The notes: generated by a model from the sequence alone, not told the origin. Positions 15,891 to 25,066 are shown, numbered from the stretch's first letter. The stretch is 64,000 bases of DNA from CAG-791 sp045546175 (GCA_045546175.1 JAZQCI010000111.1:52364-116363), one strand, 5' to 3'. Numbers and translations are program-made.

Positions 15891-16367
15891 ATGGAAAACA
15901 AAGAGATCTTCAGAAAAAAAGCAATCGATAGAGTATCATCACCGGAGAAGCTCAATGATTATATACATGTGACGAGTCCGTCGATCTGGATCGCACTCCT
16001 GGGGGTGATCTGCATTCTGGTCGGCGCGATCGTGTGGGCGACCTTCGGGAATATCTACACGACCGTGGAAGGCGCCGGCTCCGTCAAGGACGGGAATCTT
16101 GTGATCTACATCAAGGTGGCCGACCGGCCTTCGGTCAAGGAAGGAATGGATATAACGGTGAGCGGCCACAAGACGAAAGTGAGAGAGATCTCTCCGGAGC
16201 CGGTACAGATCGGCGAAGAGGTCGGAGAGTATATCCTGGACGCGGCCGGAATGAAGTCGGGAGAATGGGTCTACATGGTGGAGGCTGACACGGATCTGGC
16301 GGACGGCGTCTACTCGGCCAGCATAACGGTGGAGGCCATACACCCGATCAAGTTCGTAACGAACTGA
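15891..16367 (+). CDS. Short HlyD-like / NHLM secretion protein
   Basis: The 158-aa protein opens with a cytoplasmic FRKKAIDRVSSPEKLNDYIHVTSP stretch, the characteristic start of NHLM bacteriocin-system secretion (membrane-fusion) proteins. A membrane helix (about 33-54) and a small beta domain follow (GNIYTTVEGAGSV ... KEGMDITVSGHKTKV). Typical members are around 400 aa and include a coiled-coil hairpin; that part is absent here, consistent with a Gram-positive envelope. AGAGGGG precedes the start. The two exporter ABC genes follow. Confidence 0.75.
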   Translation: MENKEIFRKKAIDRVSSPEKLNDYIHVTSPSIWIALLGVICILVGAIVWATFGNIYTTVEGAGSVKDGNLVIYIKVADRPSVKEGMDITVSGHKTKVREISPEPVQIGEEVGEYILDAAGMKSGEWVYMVEADTDLADGVYSASITVEAIHPIKFVTN

Positions 16368-16448
16368 AGGCCCGGTTCGCACCCGAACAGGTTCGCAATG
16401 AACCGAGGCCCGGTTTACAGCACATAAAAGACAGCAGAGGCGTTGTAT

Positions 16449-18641
16449 ATGAGTAAAACAACCAAGAAGATCAAAGAGCCGGTGGGGAAAGGCGTCGCCG
16501 ATGTTCCGGTCATCATGCAGATGGAAGCGCTCGAGTGCGGGGCGGCCTGCCTGACCATGGTTCTGGCTTATTATGAAAAGTGGATCCCCCTGGAGAAGGT
16601 GCGCGTGGACTGCGGCGTTTCCAGGGACGGGTCCAACGCGGGCAATGTGCTCAAGGCGGCTAGATTTTACGGCCTGGAGGCGGACGGCTACAAGCTGGAA
16701 GTGCAGACGCTGATGGAGCACGCGACTTTCCCGTGCATCATACACTGGAACTTCAACCACTTTGTGGTGCTGGACGGCTTCCGGGGCAAAAAAGCGATTC
16801 TCAACGACCCCGCCAGAGGCCGGGTGGAAGTGACCATGGACGAGTTCGACGAGTCCTTTACGGGAATCTGCCTTATGTTCTCGCCCGGAGAAAAGTTTGA
16901 GCCCTCGGGAAAGCCCAAGAGCGTGCTGGCTTTTGCCGCCAAGAGACTCAAGGGTGCCGAGACGGCGATCGTATTCGTGGTGCTGACCACGATCATCTCC
17001 TCGCTGTTCGGGCTCATTTCACCCGGATTCTATCAGGTATTCATGGACAGACTGCTGACGGGAAGAAATCCGAAGTGGGCATTCCCTTTCCTTGTGCTGC
17101 TCTCTGTTTTTACAGCCTTGCAGATCTTCGTGTCGTGGATCAATGTCGTCTATTCGATGCGAATTAACGGAAAGCTGGCCATCGTCGGCAATTCGTCCTT
17201 TATGTGGAAGATCCTGCGGCTGCCCATGGAGTTCTTCTCCCAGAGAATGGCGGGCGATATTCAGTCCAGACAGAATTCCAACACGGAAGTGGCGTCGAAT
17301 CTCGTCAATACGTTCGCACCGCTGACCCTCAACACCGCCATGATGTTTTTCTACCTGGTGATCATGATCCGAATGAGTATTCCGATGACGATCATCGGCA
17401 TGATCTCTGTTTTGATCAATGCACTGTTTTCCAGGTATATTTCGGAGAAGCGGGTCAATGTGGCGAGAGTGCAGGTGCGCGACAGCGGCAAACTCACCGG
17501 CACAACCATCGCCGGGATCGAGATGATCGAGTCCATCAAGGCGAGCGGTTCGGAGACGGGCTTTTTCGGCAGATGGGCAGGGTACCAGGCCAGCGTGAAT
17601 GCGCAGGATGTCCAGTTCTCGCGGATGAACGAGTATCTGGGACTCCTTCCGCAGATCGTGTCTACGGTGACGGATATTCTGGTTTTGTGCATGGGAATCG
17701 GCCTCGCGATGCGGGGGGAGTTTACACCCGGTATGATCTCCCAGTTCGGGATCTACATGAAGCAGTTCCTGGCGCCGGCGGACCAGCTGATCGCCTCGGG
17801 GCAGACCATGCAGGAGCTCCGGACGGAGATGGAGCGCATCGAAGACGTCATGGAATACCGCACGGACGAGCTGGCGGACAACGAAGTGAGCGCAGACGCC
17901 GAAGGGGCTTCCTTTGCAAAGCTCTCGGGGCGCGTGGAGATGAAAGACGTCACATTCGGCTATTCGCCGCTGGGCAAGCCGCTGATTCAGAATTTCAGCA
18001 TGTCGCTGGAACCCGGAAAGAGCATCGCCTTTGTAGGTGCTTCGGGAAGCGGAAAGTCCACGCTGGCAAAGCTTCTGTCTGGGCTTTATAAGCCCTGGAG
18101 CGGAGAAATCCTTTTTGACGGAAAGCCGATCACCGAGATCGACAAGTCCGTTTTCCGCGGATCTCTGGCAGTCGTGGACCAGGAGATCACGCTGTTTGAA
18201 GATACCATCGCCAACAACATCAAAATGTGGGATACGACCATCGAGAACTATGAGATGATCCTGGCGGCCCGCGACGCGCAGATCCACGACAAGATCATGC
18301 AGCGCGAAGGCGGCTATGAATACAAGATCAAAGAGAACGGCTCCGACTTCTCGGGCGGAGAGCGGCAGAGGCTGGAGATCGCAAGAGTCCTGGCGCAGGA
18401 TCCCACGATCGTGATCATGGACGAGGCGACGTCCGCACTGGACGCGCGGACCGAGTTCAATGTCGTGAAGTCGATCAGGGACAGAGGCGTCACCTGCATC
18501 GTGATCGCGCACAGGCTCTCCACGATCAGGGACTGTGACGAGATCATAGTCATGGATCACGGCCTTGTGGCGGAGAGAGGCACACATGAGGAACTCTATG
18601 CGCTGGGCGGCATGTACACGCAGCTGGTGAGCAGTAATTAA
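16449..18641 (+). CDS. NHLP-type bacteriocin exporter: peptidase/permease/ATPase
   Basis: The 730-aa ABC protein has an N-terminal C39 peptidase domain with QMEALECGAAC (Cys30), the catalytic His in HWNFNHFVVLDGF and Asp in LNDPARG. Six membrane helices follow, then an ATPase with Walker A GASGSGKST, signature FSGGERQR and Walker B IVIMDEATSALD. Family members cut leader peptides after a double-Gly-type site during export. TTG 16443 is in frame, but ATG 16449 fits AGAGG at 16436-16440 better. No precursor with an NHLP or Nif11 leader was found in the window. Confidence 0.88.
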   Translation: MSKTTKKIKEPVGKGVADVPVIMQMEALECGAACLTMVLAYYEKWIPLEKVRVDCGVSRDGSNAGNVLKAARFYGLEADGYKLEVQTLMEHATFPCIIHWNFNHFVVLDGFRGKKAILNDPARGRVEVTMDEFDESFTGICLMFSPGEKFEPSGKPKSVLAFAAKRLKGAETAIVFVVLTTIISSLFGLISPGFYQVFMDRLLTGRNPKWAFPFLVLLSVFTALQIFVSWINVVYSMRINGKLAIVGNSSFMWKILRLPMEFFSQRMAGDIQSRQNSNTEVASNLVNTFAPLTLNTAMMFFYLVIMIRMSIPMTIIGMISVLINALFSRYISEKRVNVARVQVRDSGKLTGTTIAGIEMIESIKASGSETGFFGRWAGYQASVNAQDVQFSRMNEYLGLLPQIVSTVTDILVLCMGIGLAMRGEFTPGMISQFGIYMKQFLAPADQLIASGQTMQELRTEMERIEDVMEYRTDELADNEVSADAEGASFAKLSGRVEMKDVTFGYSPLGKPLIQNFSMSLEPGKSIAFVGASGSGKSTLAKLLSGLYKPWSGEILFDGKPITEIDKSVFRGSLAVVDQEITLFEDTIANNIKMWDTTIENYEMILAARDAQIHDKIMQREGGYEYKIKENGSDFSGGERQRLEIARVLAQDPTIVIMDEATSALDARTEFNVVKSIRDRGVTCIVIAHRLSTIRDCDEIIVMDHGLVAERGTHEELYALGGMYTQLVSSN

Positions 18642-18685
18642 AGGTGCGATTTGGACTGCGAACAAGGCAGTAAGGAGAATACAGC

Positions 18686-21019
18686 ATGGGTTGGTTTGAC
18701 GAACAGATCCGTCTGAGAAAACTGAATGATGATGAGCTTCTTGAGGAATCCTTTCTCGACATGGCCGGAGCTGTCATGGGCAGGGGAATGCAGGCTTCTC
18801 TGGAGAGCAACCGCGTCAAGACCAAGAACGCGATTGACGCTATTTTGCAGAGCATGCAGGTCCGAAGCCGTGAGATCCCCGATGACGTGACGGAGCTGGT
18901 GGACCAGCTGGATTATCTGCTGGAGCCCCACGGGATCATGCGCAGGACCGTATATCTTCCTCCGGGATGGTATAAGGACGCCGCCGGCCCCATGCTCCTC
19001 ATCTACAAAGAGGGACAGATACCGGTAGCGGTGATTCCGGGAAAGATCAGCGGGTATGAGTACACGGACCCTGTCACGGCCAAAAAGTGCAGGATCGACG
19101 ACAAGACACAGAAACTGTTTGAGGAGGAAGGACTGTGCTTCTACAGGCCCTTCCCCCAGAAGAAGCTTGGAATCAAGGACCTTCTGCTCTATATGGCGAT
19201 GTCGAGATCGGTCTCCGACAACGCCATGATCCTGATCAGCAGCGGCGTCCTGACAGCCGTCGGCCTGCTGATTCCCTGGCTCAATAAGCTCGCCTACGGC
19301 AGAGTCCTTCGAAGCGGCGAGATGAATATGCTGTACGCGCTGGGGTTCTTTCTGATCAGCGCCTCCGTGGGACATCTTCTGTTCGGCTCCGTCGGCAATA
19401 TGATCACGCAGGCCGTACAGACCAAGCAGTCGGTGGCCATCGAAGCGGCCGTCATGATGAGAGTGCTCTCGCTCCCGGCCTCTTTCTTCCGAAAGTTCAG
19501 TGCCGGTGAGCTGTACACGAGGACGCAGTCGATCACGGAGCTGTGCAAACAGCTGGCTTCGGCGATCCTTTCTACCGGCGTCACCTCGGTCTTTTCGCTG
19601 GTCTATATCGCGCAGATCTTCCACTATACGCCGGCGCTGGTCGTCCCGGCCCTTGCCATCACAGTGGCTACTTTCGTGTTCTCGATCGTATCGACGCTCC
19701 TCAACACGGAGATCGCGAGAAACTCCATGCAGCTGGCTGCACAGGAGAGCGGCATGAACTACGCGATGATCACGGGAATCCAGAAGATCAAGCTGGCCGG
19801 CGCGGAGAAGCGCGCCTTCGCCCGCTGGGGAAGACTGTACGCCAAGGAAGCGGAGTTCCTCTATAACCCGCCCATGATCATCAAGCTCAACTCGGTGATC
19901 AGCACGGCGATCTCCCTGATCGGAACGGTGGTCATGTACAGCGCTGCCATCAACAGCGGCGTGACCTATGACGACTATGTCGCCTTTACGAGTTCGTTCG
20001 GCTATATATCCGGCGCTTTTATGGAGATTTCCTCCATTGCGCTCATGATTGCGGGCATTCGTCCTACGCTGGAGATGGTCGCTCCCATTTTGCAGGAGGA
20101 GCCGGAAGTCACAGGCGGCAAGCAGATCGTGACCAGACTGGGAGGCAATATCGAGATGTCCCACGTCTGCTTCCGCTATTCCGACACAATGCCCGACGTT
20201 CTGGACGATCTGAGCATCAAGATCAAGGCAGGGGAGTACGTGGCGGTCGTCGGGGAGACCGGATGCGGCAAATCGACGCTGGTGAGGCTCCTTCTGGGAT
20301 TTGAAAAGCCCAGGAAGGGCGCCGTATTCTTCGACGGCAAGGATCTCAACAGCCTGGACCTTCGGTCCCTGCGAAGGCACATCGGCGTCGTCATGCAGAA
20401 CGGCAAACTCCTGATGGGCAGTATTTACGAAAATATCACTATTTCGGCCCCGTGGCTGGGAATGGACGCCGCCTGGGAGGCGGCTGAGGCGGCGGGCCTT
20501 GCACAGGACATCAGGGAGATGCCGATGGGCATGCAGACCATGATCTCCGAGGGGCAGGGCGGAATCTCCGGCGGACAGAAGCAGAGGCTTCTGATCGCGA
20601 GGGCGATCGCCCCTAAGCCCAATGTCCTGATCTTCGACGAGGCGACGTCCGCGCTGGACAACCTGACGCAGAAGAAGGTCACGGAGGCGCTGGACTCCTA
20701 TAAATGCACCAGAATTGTCATCGCGCACAGACTCTCTACGATCCAGTCCTGCGACAGGATCCTGCTCCTGCGGGGAGGAAAGATCGAAGAGGACGGAACG
20801 TATGACGAGCTGATCGCGAAGAAGGGATTCTTTGCGGAACTCGTTGAGCGGCAGCGGCTCGACACCGGAAACAGCAAAAAGAGCGAGGACGTTTCTGACG
20901 AAGAGAGCGCGGAAGAAGGCGCGGATCCCGAGAGTGAAGGCTATCCGGATTCCGAGGGCAAAGGCGCGGATCCCGATCACGATATTCCGGAGGGAACTGG
21001 AAATGTACCCGTTGGTTAA
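18686..21019 (+). CDS. NHLP-type bacteriocin exporter: permease/ATPase
   Basis: The 777-aa partner ABC protein has a peptidase-free N-terminal domain of about 170 residues, membrane helices, then Walker A GETGCGKST, signature ISGGQKQR and Walker B NVLIFDEATSALD. About 55 C-terminal residues are an acidic low-complexity tail (ESEGYPDSEGKGADPDHD). AAGGAG precedes the start. The pair of peptidase and peptidase-free ABC proteins is diagnostic of NHLP export systems. It overlaps the next gene by 17 bases. Confidence 0.87.
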   Translation: MGWFDEQIRLRKLNDDELLEESFLDMAGAVMGRGMQASLESNRVKTKNAIDAILQSMQVRSREIPDDVTELVDQLDYLLEPHGIMRRTVYLPPGWYKDAAGPMLLIYKEGQIPVAVIPGKISGYEYTDPVTAKKCRIDDKTQKLFEEEGLCFYRPFPQKKLGIKDLLLYMAMSRSVSDNAMILISSGVLTAVGLLIPWLNKLAYGRVLRSGEMNMLYALGFFLISASVGHLLFGSVGNMITQAVQTKQSVAIEAAVMMRVLSLPASFFRKFSAGELYTRTQSITELCKQLASAILSTGVTSVFSLVYIAQIFHYTPALVVPALAITVATFVFSIVSTLLNTEIARNSMQLAAQESGMNYAMITGIQKIKLAGAEKRAFARWGRLYAKEAEFLYNPPMIIKLNSVISTAISLIGTVVMYSAAINSGVTYDDYVAFTSSFGYISGAFMEISSIALMIAGIRPTLEMVAPILQEEPEVTGGKQIVTRLGGNIEMSHVCFRYSDTMPDVLDDLSIKIKAGEYVAVVGETGCGKSTLVRLLLGFEKPRKGAVFFDGKDLNSLDLRSLRRHIGVVMQNGKLLMGSIYENITISAPWLGMDAAWEAAEAAGLAQDIREMPMGMQTMISEGQGGISGGQKQRLLIARAIAPKPNVLIFDEATSALDNLTQKKVTEALDSYKCTRIVIAHRLSTIQSCDRILLLRGGKIEEDGTYDELIAKKGFFAELVERQRLDTGNSKKSEDVSDEESAEEGADPESEGYPDSEGKGADPDHDIPEGTGNVPVG

Positions 21020-21842
21020 TGAAAACGTCCGGATCGACGCGGGTCTGATGAAGAGGATCGCGATCATCACGATGTTCATCGACCACGCGACGCTCTGCTT
21101 TCTGGAGGTCGCAAGAAACGCCGACGGAAAGCGGATCATGGACACCTTTGCCTGGGGGAAGACGCTCGACGATATAGGACGAGGGATCGGTCGGCTGGCC
21201 TTTCCGGTCTTCTGCTTCCTCATTGTCGAGGGATTTCTCCATACGAGAAACCGATGGAAGTACCTGCTGCGGCTTGTCGTGTTTGCCGCAATTTCTCAGG
21301 TGCCCTTCTGCCTGCTCGTTTTTCCGAATTCGCAGAAACGGCACGCCGACACTATTTTCACACTGGCGGCGGGATATCTGCTGATCTGGATCGTTGAGAC
21401 GGTGGCAAAATACTGCCGACTGGACATGTACCTGCCGGCCGCGCGGGGACGCGGAGAAGGTGACAGTGGGTCGGTCCTGCGGCTTCCCGGGAAGGCGGAC
21501 CACGAAGCGGCGCGCCTGATTCTGGCGCTGATCCCCTGTGGGGCGGCCGCCTACGGTATCTGCCGGACTGTTAAGTGGTTCGGATGTGACTACTCCTACG
21601 GAGGGGTCCTCTGTATTTTGATCCTGTATCTGTTCTACCGGATGCGGGAGATCTCGCTCCTGGGAGCCTGGGCATGGCTGACCTATTACAACAACAATGA
21701 GCTGCTGGCCGTGACGGGATTTTTCCTTATCTGGTGTTATAATGGGAAAAGAGGAAAGCAGCATAAGTATTTCTTCTACCTGTTCTATCCGGGACATCTG
21801 CTCCTGCTGTACCTGATCCGCAAGGCGATTTTCGGAAACTGA
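21003..21842 (+). CDS. TraX-family membrane protein
   Basis: The 279-aa polytopic protein has RIAIITMFIDHATLCFLE and IGRLAFPVFCFLIVEGF near the N-terminus and ITGFFLIWCYNGKRG-type segments at the end, as in TraX proteins (named for F-pilin acetylation, otherwise poorly understood). ATG 21003 with upstream GGAGGG lies within the end of the exporter gene, so it is co-translated; the longer open frame from 20832 is an artefact. A role in modifying exported peptide is possible but unproven. Confidence 0.75.
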   Translation: MYPLVNENVRIDAGLMKRIAIITMFIDHATLCFLEVARNADGKRIMDTFAWGKTLDDIGRGIGRLAFPVFCFLIVEGFLHTRNRWKYLLRLVVFAAISQVPFCLLVFPNSQKRHADTIFTLAAGYLLIWIVETVAKYCRLDMYLPAARGRGEGDSGSVLRLPGKADHEAARLILALIPCGAAAYGICRTVKWFGCDYSYGGVLCILILYLFYRMREISLLGAWAWLTYYNNNELLAVTGFFLIWCYNGKRGKQHKYFFYLFYPGHLLLLYLIRKAIFGN

Positions 21843-21885
21843 GCAGGGAGAGGCTGATAGTACGTAGTATAAGGGAGGACTGAAT

Positions 21886-23490
21886 ATGGAACTGATGTTT
21901 ATCGGAGCTGACCACGAAGTGACAGGAAGCTGCCACTATCTGCAGGTCGGCAAGAAGAAGTTTCTGGTAGACTGCGGCATGGAGCAGGGCATTGACCGCT
22001 TTGAAAATGCGGATCTGCCGGTTCCCGCGTCGGAAATCGATTTCGTCTTCCTGACACACGCGCACATCGACCATTCGGGGATGCTGCCCAAGCTCTATCA
22101 CGACGGATTCCGGGGCCAGATCATCTCCACAAACGCGACGGCAAGCCTGTGCGACATCATGCTGCGCGACTCGGCGCACATCCAGACTATGGAGGCGCAG
22201 TGGCGCAATAAGAAAGCGAAGAGAAAGGTGGACGGAGAGGGGTACGAGCCCATCTACACCATGGAAGACGCGGTGGAGACCATAAAGCTCTTTGTGAGCT
22301 ATCCTTACGGAAAGATCTTCAGTGTGTGCGACGGAGTACGCTTCCGCTTTACGGACGTCGGCCATCTTCTGGGATCCGCCAGTATCGAACTGTGGCTGCA
22401 GGAGGGGAACACCCAGAAAAAGATCGTCTTTTCCGGCGACCTGGGAAACAAGAACCAGCCTCTCTTAAAGAATCCGGAATACACGGAGGAGGCGGACTAT
22501 GTAGTCATGGAGTCCACTTACGGCGACAGGATCCACGAGAAGGACGACGTGGACGTGATCCAGGACCTGGCCGAAATCATCAGCGAGACCTTCCACAGAG
22601 GCGGCAATGTGGTGATCCCGGCCTTTGCCATCGGCAGAACACAGGTCATGCTCTACTATATCCGGCATATCAAAGAGAATAACATGGTGCCTGATTTCCC
22701 GAACTTCCCCGTCTACGTGGACAGTCCTCTCGCGGTGGAGGCGACAGAGATATTCTACGAGTGCGGCGCGGAGTGCTATGACGAGGAGGCGCACAAGCTC
22801 CTGGGGCAGGGGATCAACCCCATTTCCTTCCCCAACCTGAATCTCTCGATCACCACGGATGAATCGAAGGCCATAAACGAGATCACGACGCCCAAGGTGA
22901 TCATCAGCGCTTCGGGCATGTGCGACGCGGGCCGCATCAAGCACCACCTCAAATACAATCTGTGGAGAACAGATTCCACAATCCTCATAGTGGGCTATCA
23001 GTCCGCCGGCTCCCCCGGAAGGAGAATTATGGACGGCGCGAAGGAGATCAAACTGTTCGGCGAAGATGTGGCAGTGAGAGCCAGGGTTGTCATGCTGCCC
23101 GGTCTCTCCGGACACGCGGACAGACTTGGCCTTCTGGAGTGGGTCGAGGCCTTCAAGAGGAAACCTACCCAGATCTTCGTCGTCCACGGCGAGGACCAGA
23201 CCGCCGAGCTTTTTGCGCAGACACTCACGGAAGAGTGCGGCATGAGGGCGGCCGCTCCGTACAGCGGGACCCGATATGACCTGGCGGCGGGCAAATTTAT
23301 CGAAGTCACGAAGGGAATTCCGATCAGCAAGGCGACAGCCGGCAGGGCGGTCTCCACTTCCTTCACCAAGCTCAAGCTCACGGCGCGGCAGGTCCTGGAC
23401 TTCGTGGCGGGGTGCCAAGGGCTTCCCAATAAGGACCTCGAGAAGTTCAGCGCAGATCTCGCGGCGCTGATCGAAAAGTATAAGAGATAA
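21886..23490 (+). CDS. MBL-fold, beta-CASP family ribonuclease
   Basis: The 534-aa protein has metallo-beta-lactamase motifs (LTHAHIDHSG near 57-66, GHLLGSAS and FSGDLGN) and beta-CASP motifs (ESTYGDR, PAFAIGRTQ, ISASGMCDAGRI, LPGLSGHAD). This is the KH-less bacterial CPSF-like group, expected to be an RNA exo/endonuclease with two zinc ions. GGGAGG precedes the start. Eight to ten helical residues per turn at the C-terminus (about 490-534) are an extra domain. folA follows 15 bp later. Confidence 0.88.
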   Translation: MELMFIGADHEVTGSCHYLQVGKKKFLVDCGMEQGIDRFENADLPVPASEIDFVFLTHAHIDHSGMLPKLYHDGFRGQIISTNATASLCDIMLRDSAHIQTMEAQWRNKKAKRKVDGEGYEPIYTMEDAVETIKLFVSYPYGKIFSVCDGVRFRFTDVGHLLGSASIELWLQEGNTQKKIVFSGDLGNKNQPLLKNPEYTEEADYVVMESTYGDRIHEKDDVDVIQDLAEIISETFHRGGNVVIPAFAIGRTQVMLYYIRHIKENNMVPDFPNFPVYVDSPLAVEATEIFYECGAECYDEEAHKLLGQGINPISFPNLNLSITTDESKAINEITTPKVIISASGMCDAGRIKHHLKYNLWRTDSTILIVGYQSAGSPGRRIMDGAKEIKLFGEDVAVRARVVMLPGLSGHADRLGLLEWVEAFKRKPTQIFVVHGEDQTAELFAQTLTEECGMRAAAPYSGTRYDLAAGKFIEVTKGIPISKATAGRAVSTSFTKLKLTARQVLDFVAGCQGLPNKDLEKFSADLAALIEKYKR

Positions 23491-23505
23491 GAGGAGATTA
23501 CCGCT

Positions 23506-24006
23506 ATGAATCTAATCGCGGCCGTAGATCAGAACTGGGCCATCGGCAACAAGGGCCAGCTCCTGGTCAGGATCCCGGCGGACCACAGGATGTTCCGCCA
23601 GGAGACTCTGAACAAAGTCATTGTATATGGGAGAAAGACTCTGGAGACTTTCCCTATGGCGCAGCCCCTGGACCGCAGAGTCAACATTGTGATGTCGACA
23701 AATCCGGACTACAAGGTCAAAAACGCGACCGTTGTGCACAGCATCGAAGAACTGCTGGAAGTGCTCCGCGACTATCCGTCGGAGGATATCTATATTATCG
23801 GCGGGGAGAGCATCTACAGACAGCTCCTTCCCTATTGCGATACGGCGCATATAACTAAAGTGGATTACGCCTATGAGGCGCACGCCTATTTCCCCAATCT
23901 GGATAAGGACCCGGAGTGGGAGGTGACGGCGGACAGCGACGAGCAGACCTATTTTGACATCGCCTACACGTTTGTGCGCTATGAAAGGATAAAAAAGATC
24001 GATTGA
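23506..24006 (+). CDS. folA: Dihydrofolate reductase
   Basis: The 166-aa enzyme reduces dihydrofolate with NADPH. It has IAAVDQNWAIGNKGQLLVRIPADHRMF at the N-terminus, VYGRKTLETFP (about 40-50) and IYIIGGESIYRQLLPYCD (about 95-112). The usual WP of the substrate loop and the Asp/Glu of the active site are represented by RIPADHRMF. GAGGAG precedes the start. No thyA is adjacent. Confidence 0.93.
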   Translation: MNLIAAVDQNWAIGNKGQLLVRIPADHRMFRQETLNKVIVYGRKTLETFPMAQPLDRRVNIVMSTNPDYKVKNATVVHSIEELLEVLRDYPSEDIYIIGGESIYRQLLPYCDTAHITKVDYAYEAHAYFPNLDKDPEWEVTADSDEQTYFDIAYTFVRYERIKKID

Positions 24007-24062
24007 TCATGAGAGCAGCGGGGAACGCTGCTTACTCGTAACGGAAAGGACGGATTGATTGT

Positions 24063-24764
24063 ATGGGAAGAAACAGTAGAAGAGCGGCCCGCGCTTTTCT
24101 GGCGGCCTCTTTACTGATCTGTTTGCTGATCCTGTCCGGCTGCGGACAGAGGCTGGTGATGACCAGGGGATTCGCGAAGGACGAGCTTTTCAGGATCGGG
24201 AATACGAACTGCAGGCTTTCGGAATACAATGTGTTTCTGCTGAACCTGCAGAAGCACTGCGAGAGGACCTTCGGGCACAATGTCTGGGAAGGGAAGGGAG
24301 GAGCCGACCTGAAAGAAGCGATCGAGCAGAGAGCTCTCTCGGAGTCCTCGCGCCTGAAAGTGATGCTGCTGCTGGCCGTTCAGGACAATATCATGCTGAC
24401 GGACGCCGAAGAAAATCTGGCCGACGAGGCGGAGACCGAGTATTACGAGGGATTGTCAGAAGCCGAAAAGGAATATCTCGGAATCGACGAGGAAACGCTG
24501 CGCAGGCTCTTCGAGCAGTACGCGCTGGCACAGAAGGTGTACAAGAGCATCGGAACTTCCTTCGAGGAGAGGTACGACAGTTTCTGCACGACGCTGGACT
24601 ACGACCTGAATGAGCCGTTGTGGAATACGGTGGAGCTGGCGCAGATCGAGGACCTCACCGAGACGCCCGGGTTTTCGGAGGTCTATGCCAAGTATTTCGG
24701 CAGTTCCTATCTGGGACAGGACAGTGAGGCGGAAGAGGGGACGGAGAATAGAAGTACTGATTAG
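24063..24764 (+). CDS. Lipoprotein with PrsA/SurA-like chaperone domain
   Basis: The 233-aa product has a signal peptide ending in the lipobox LSGC (Cys about 29), then a helical part (SEYNVFLLNLQKHCERTFG, LKEAIEQRALSESSRLKVMLLLAVQDNIMLTDAE) like the N-terminal chaperone domain of foldase PrsA/SurA. No rotamase (parvulin) domain follows; the end is acidic. Expected outside the membrane, perhaps assisting folding of exported proteins. Lies 56 bp after folA. Confidence 0.7.
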   Translation: MGRNSRRAARAFLAASLLICLLILSGCGQRLVMTRGFAKDELFRIGNTNCRLSEYNVFLLNLQKHCERTFGHNVWEGKGGADLKEAIEQRALSESSRLKVMLLLAVQDNIMLTDAEENLADEAETEYYEGLSEAEKEYLGIDEETLRRLFEQYALAQKVYKSIGTSFEERYDSFCTTLDYDLNEPLWNTVELAQIEDLTETPGFSEVYAKYFGSSYLGQDSEAEEGTENRSTD

Positions 24765-24765
24765 C

Positions 24766-24916
24766 TATTCAGCTTCCCACAGTGCAAGACACGGTGTGTC
24801 TTGCACTGTGGGAATTCCGAGACGCTGCGCGTCTTGGCCTTCCTCAGAAAGAGCCATAAGACCGCCCGGTGAGCGAGCTCCCGGCGGTCTTATGACTCTT
24901 TCTGAGAAGCTGAATA
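24766..24916. repeat. 151-bp three-hairpin element closed by 11-bp outer arms
   Basis: Outer arms TATTCAGCTTC (24766-24776) and GAAGCTGAATA (24906-24916) are perfectly complementary. Inside are three hairpins: 17 perfect base pairs with a GGT loop (24776-24812); CCGAGACGC/GCGTCTTGG (24817-24837); and a 24-bp stem with one mismatch (24843-24866 with 24883-24906). The whole could fold as a cruciform or four-way junction RNA. It starts two bases after the upstream stop codon and ends just before the CIRCE box. There is no coding frame and no T run. It looks like a MITE/REP-type element or processing structure. Confidence 0.85.
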
Positions 24917-24927
24917 TTTATACATTG

Positions 24928-24954
24928 TTAGCACTCATCGAAGATGAGTGCTAA
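24928..24954. promoter_or_regulatory. CIRCE element (HrcA operator)
   Basis: TTAGCACTC, nine bases, GAGTGCTAA: a perfect match to the CIRCE consensus. It lies just upstream of the htpG -35 box, so htpG should be repressed by HrcA. Confidence 0.96.
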
Positions 24955-24961
24955 TTTTTTA

Positions 24962-24990
24962 TTGACATTTGGCACCGGGAAGACTAAACT
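24962..24990 (+). promoter_or_regulatory. Promoter of htpG
   Basis: TTGACA (24962-24967), 17-bp spacer, TAAACT (24985-24990), seven bp downstream of CIRCE. Confidence 0.8.
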
Positions 24991-25066
24991 CTCTGTTAGG
25001 CAGGCGTAAAGGCCTCATAAATCGTATACAATTTACAAAACTATATAGATAGCAAAGGAGAGTATT

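Noticed and set aside
18638..21223. 861-codon minus-strand frame
   Set aside because: Antisense shadow of the exporter ATPase gene caused by its codon composition; Arg/His/Asp-rich and without domain features.
24843..24906. Rho-independent terminator in the three-hairpin element
   Set aside because: The stem is strong but no T run follows on either strand, and it is enclosed by outer arms.
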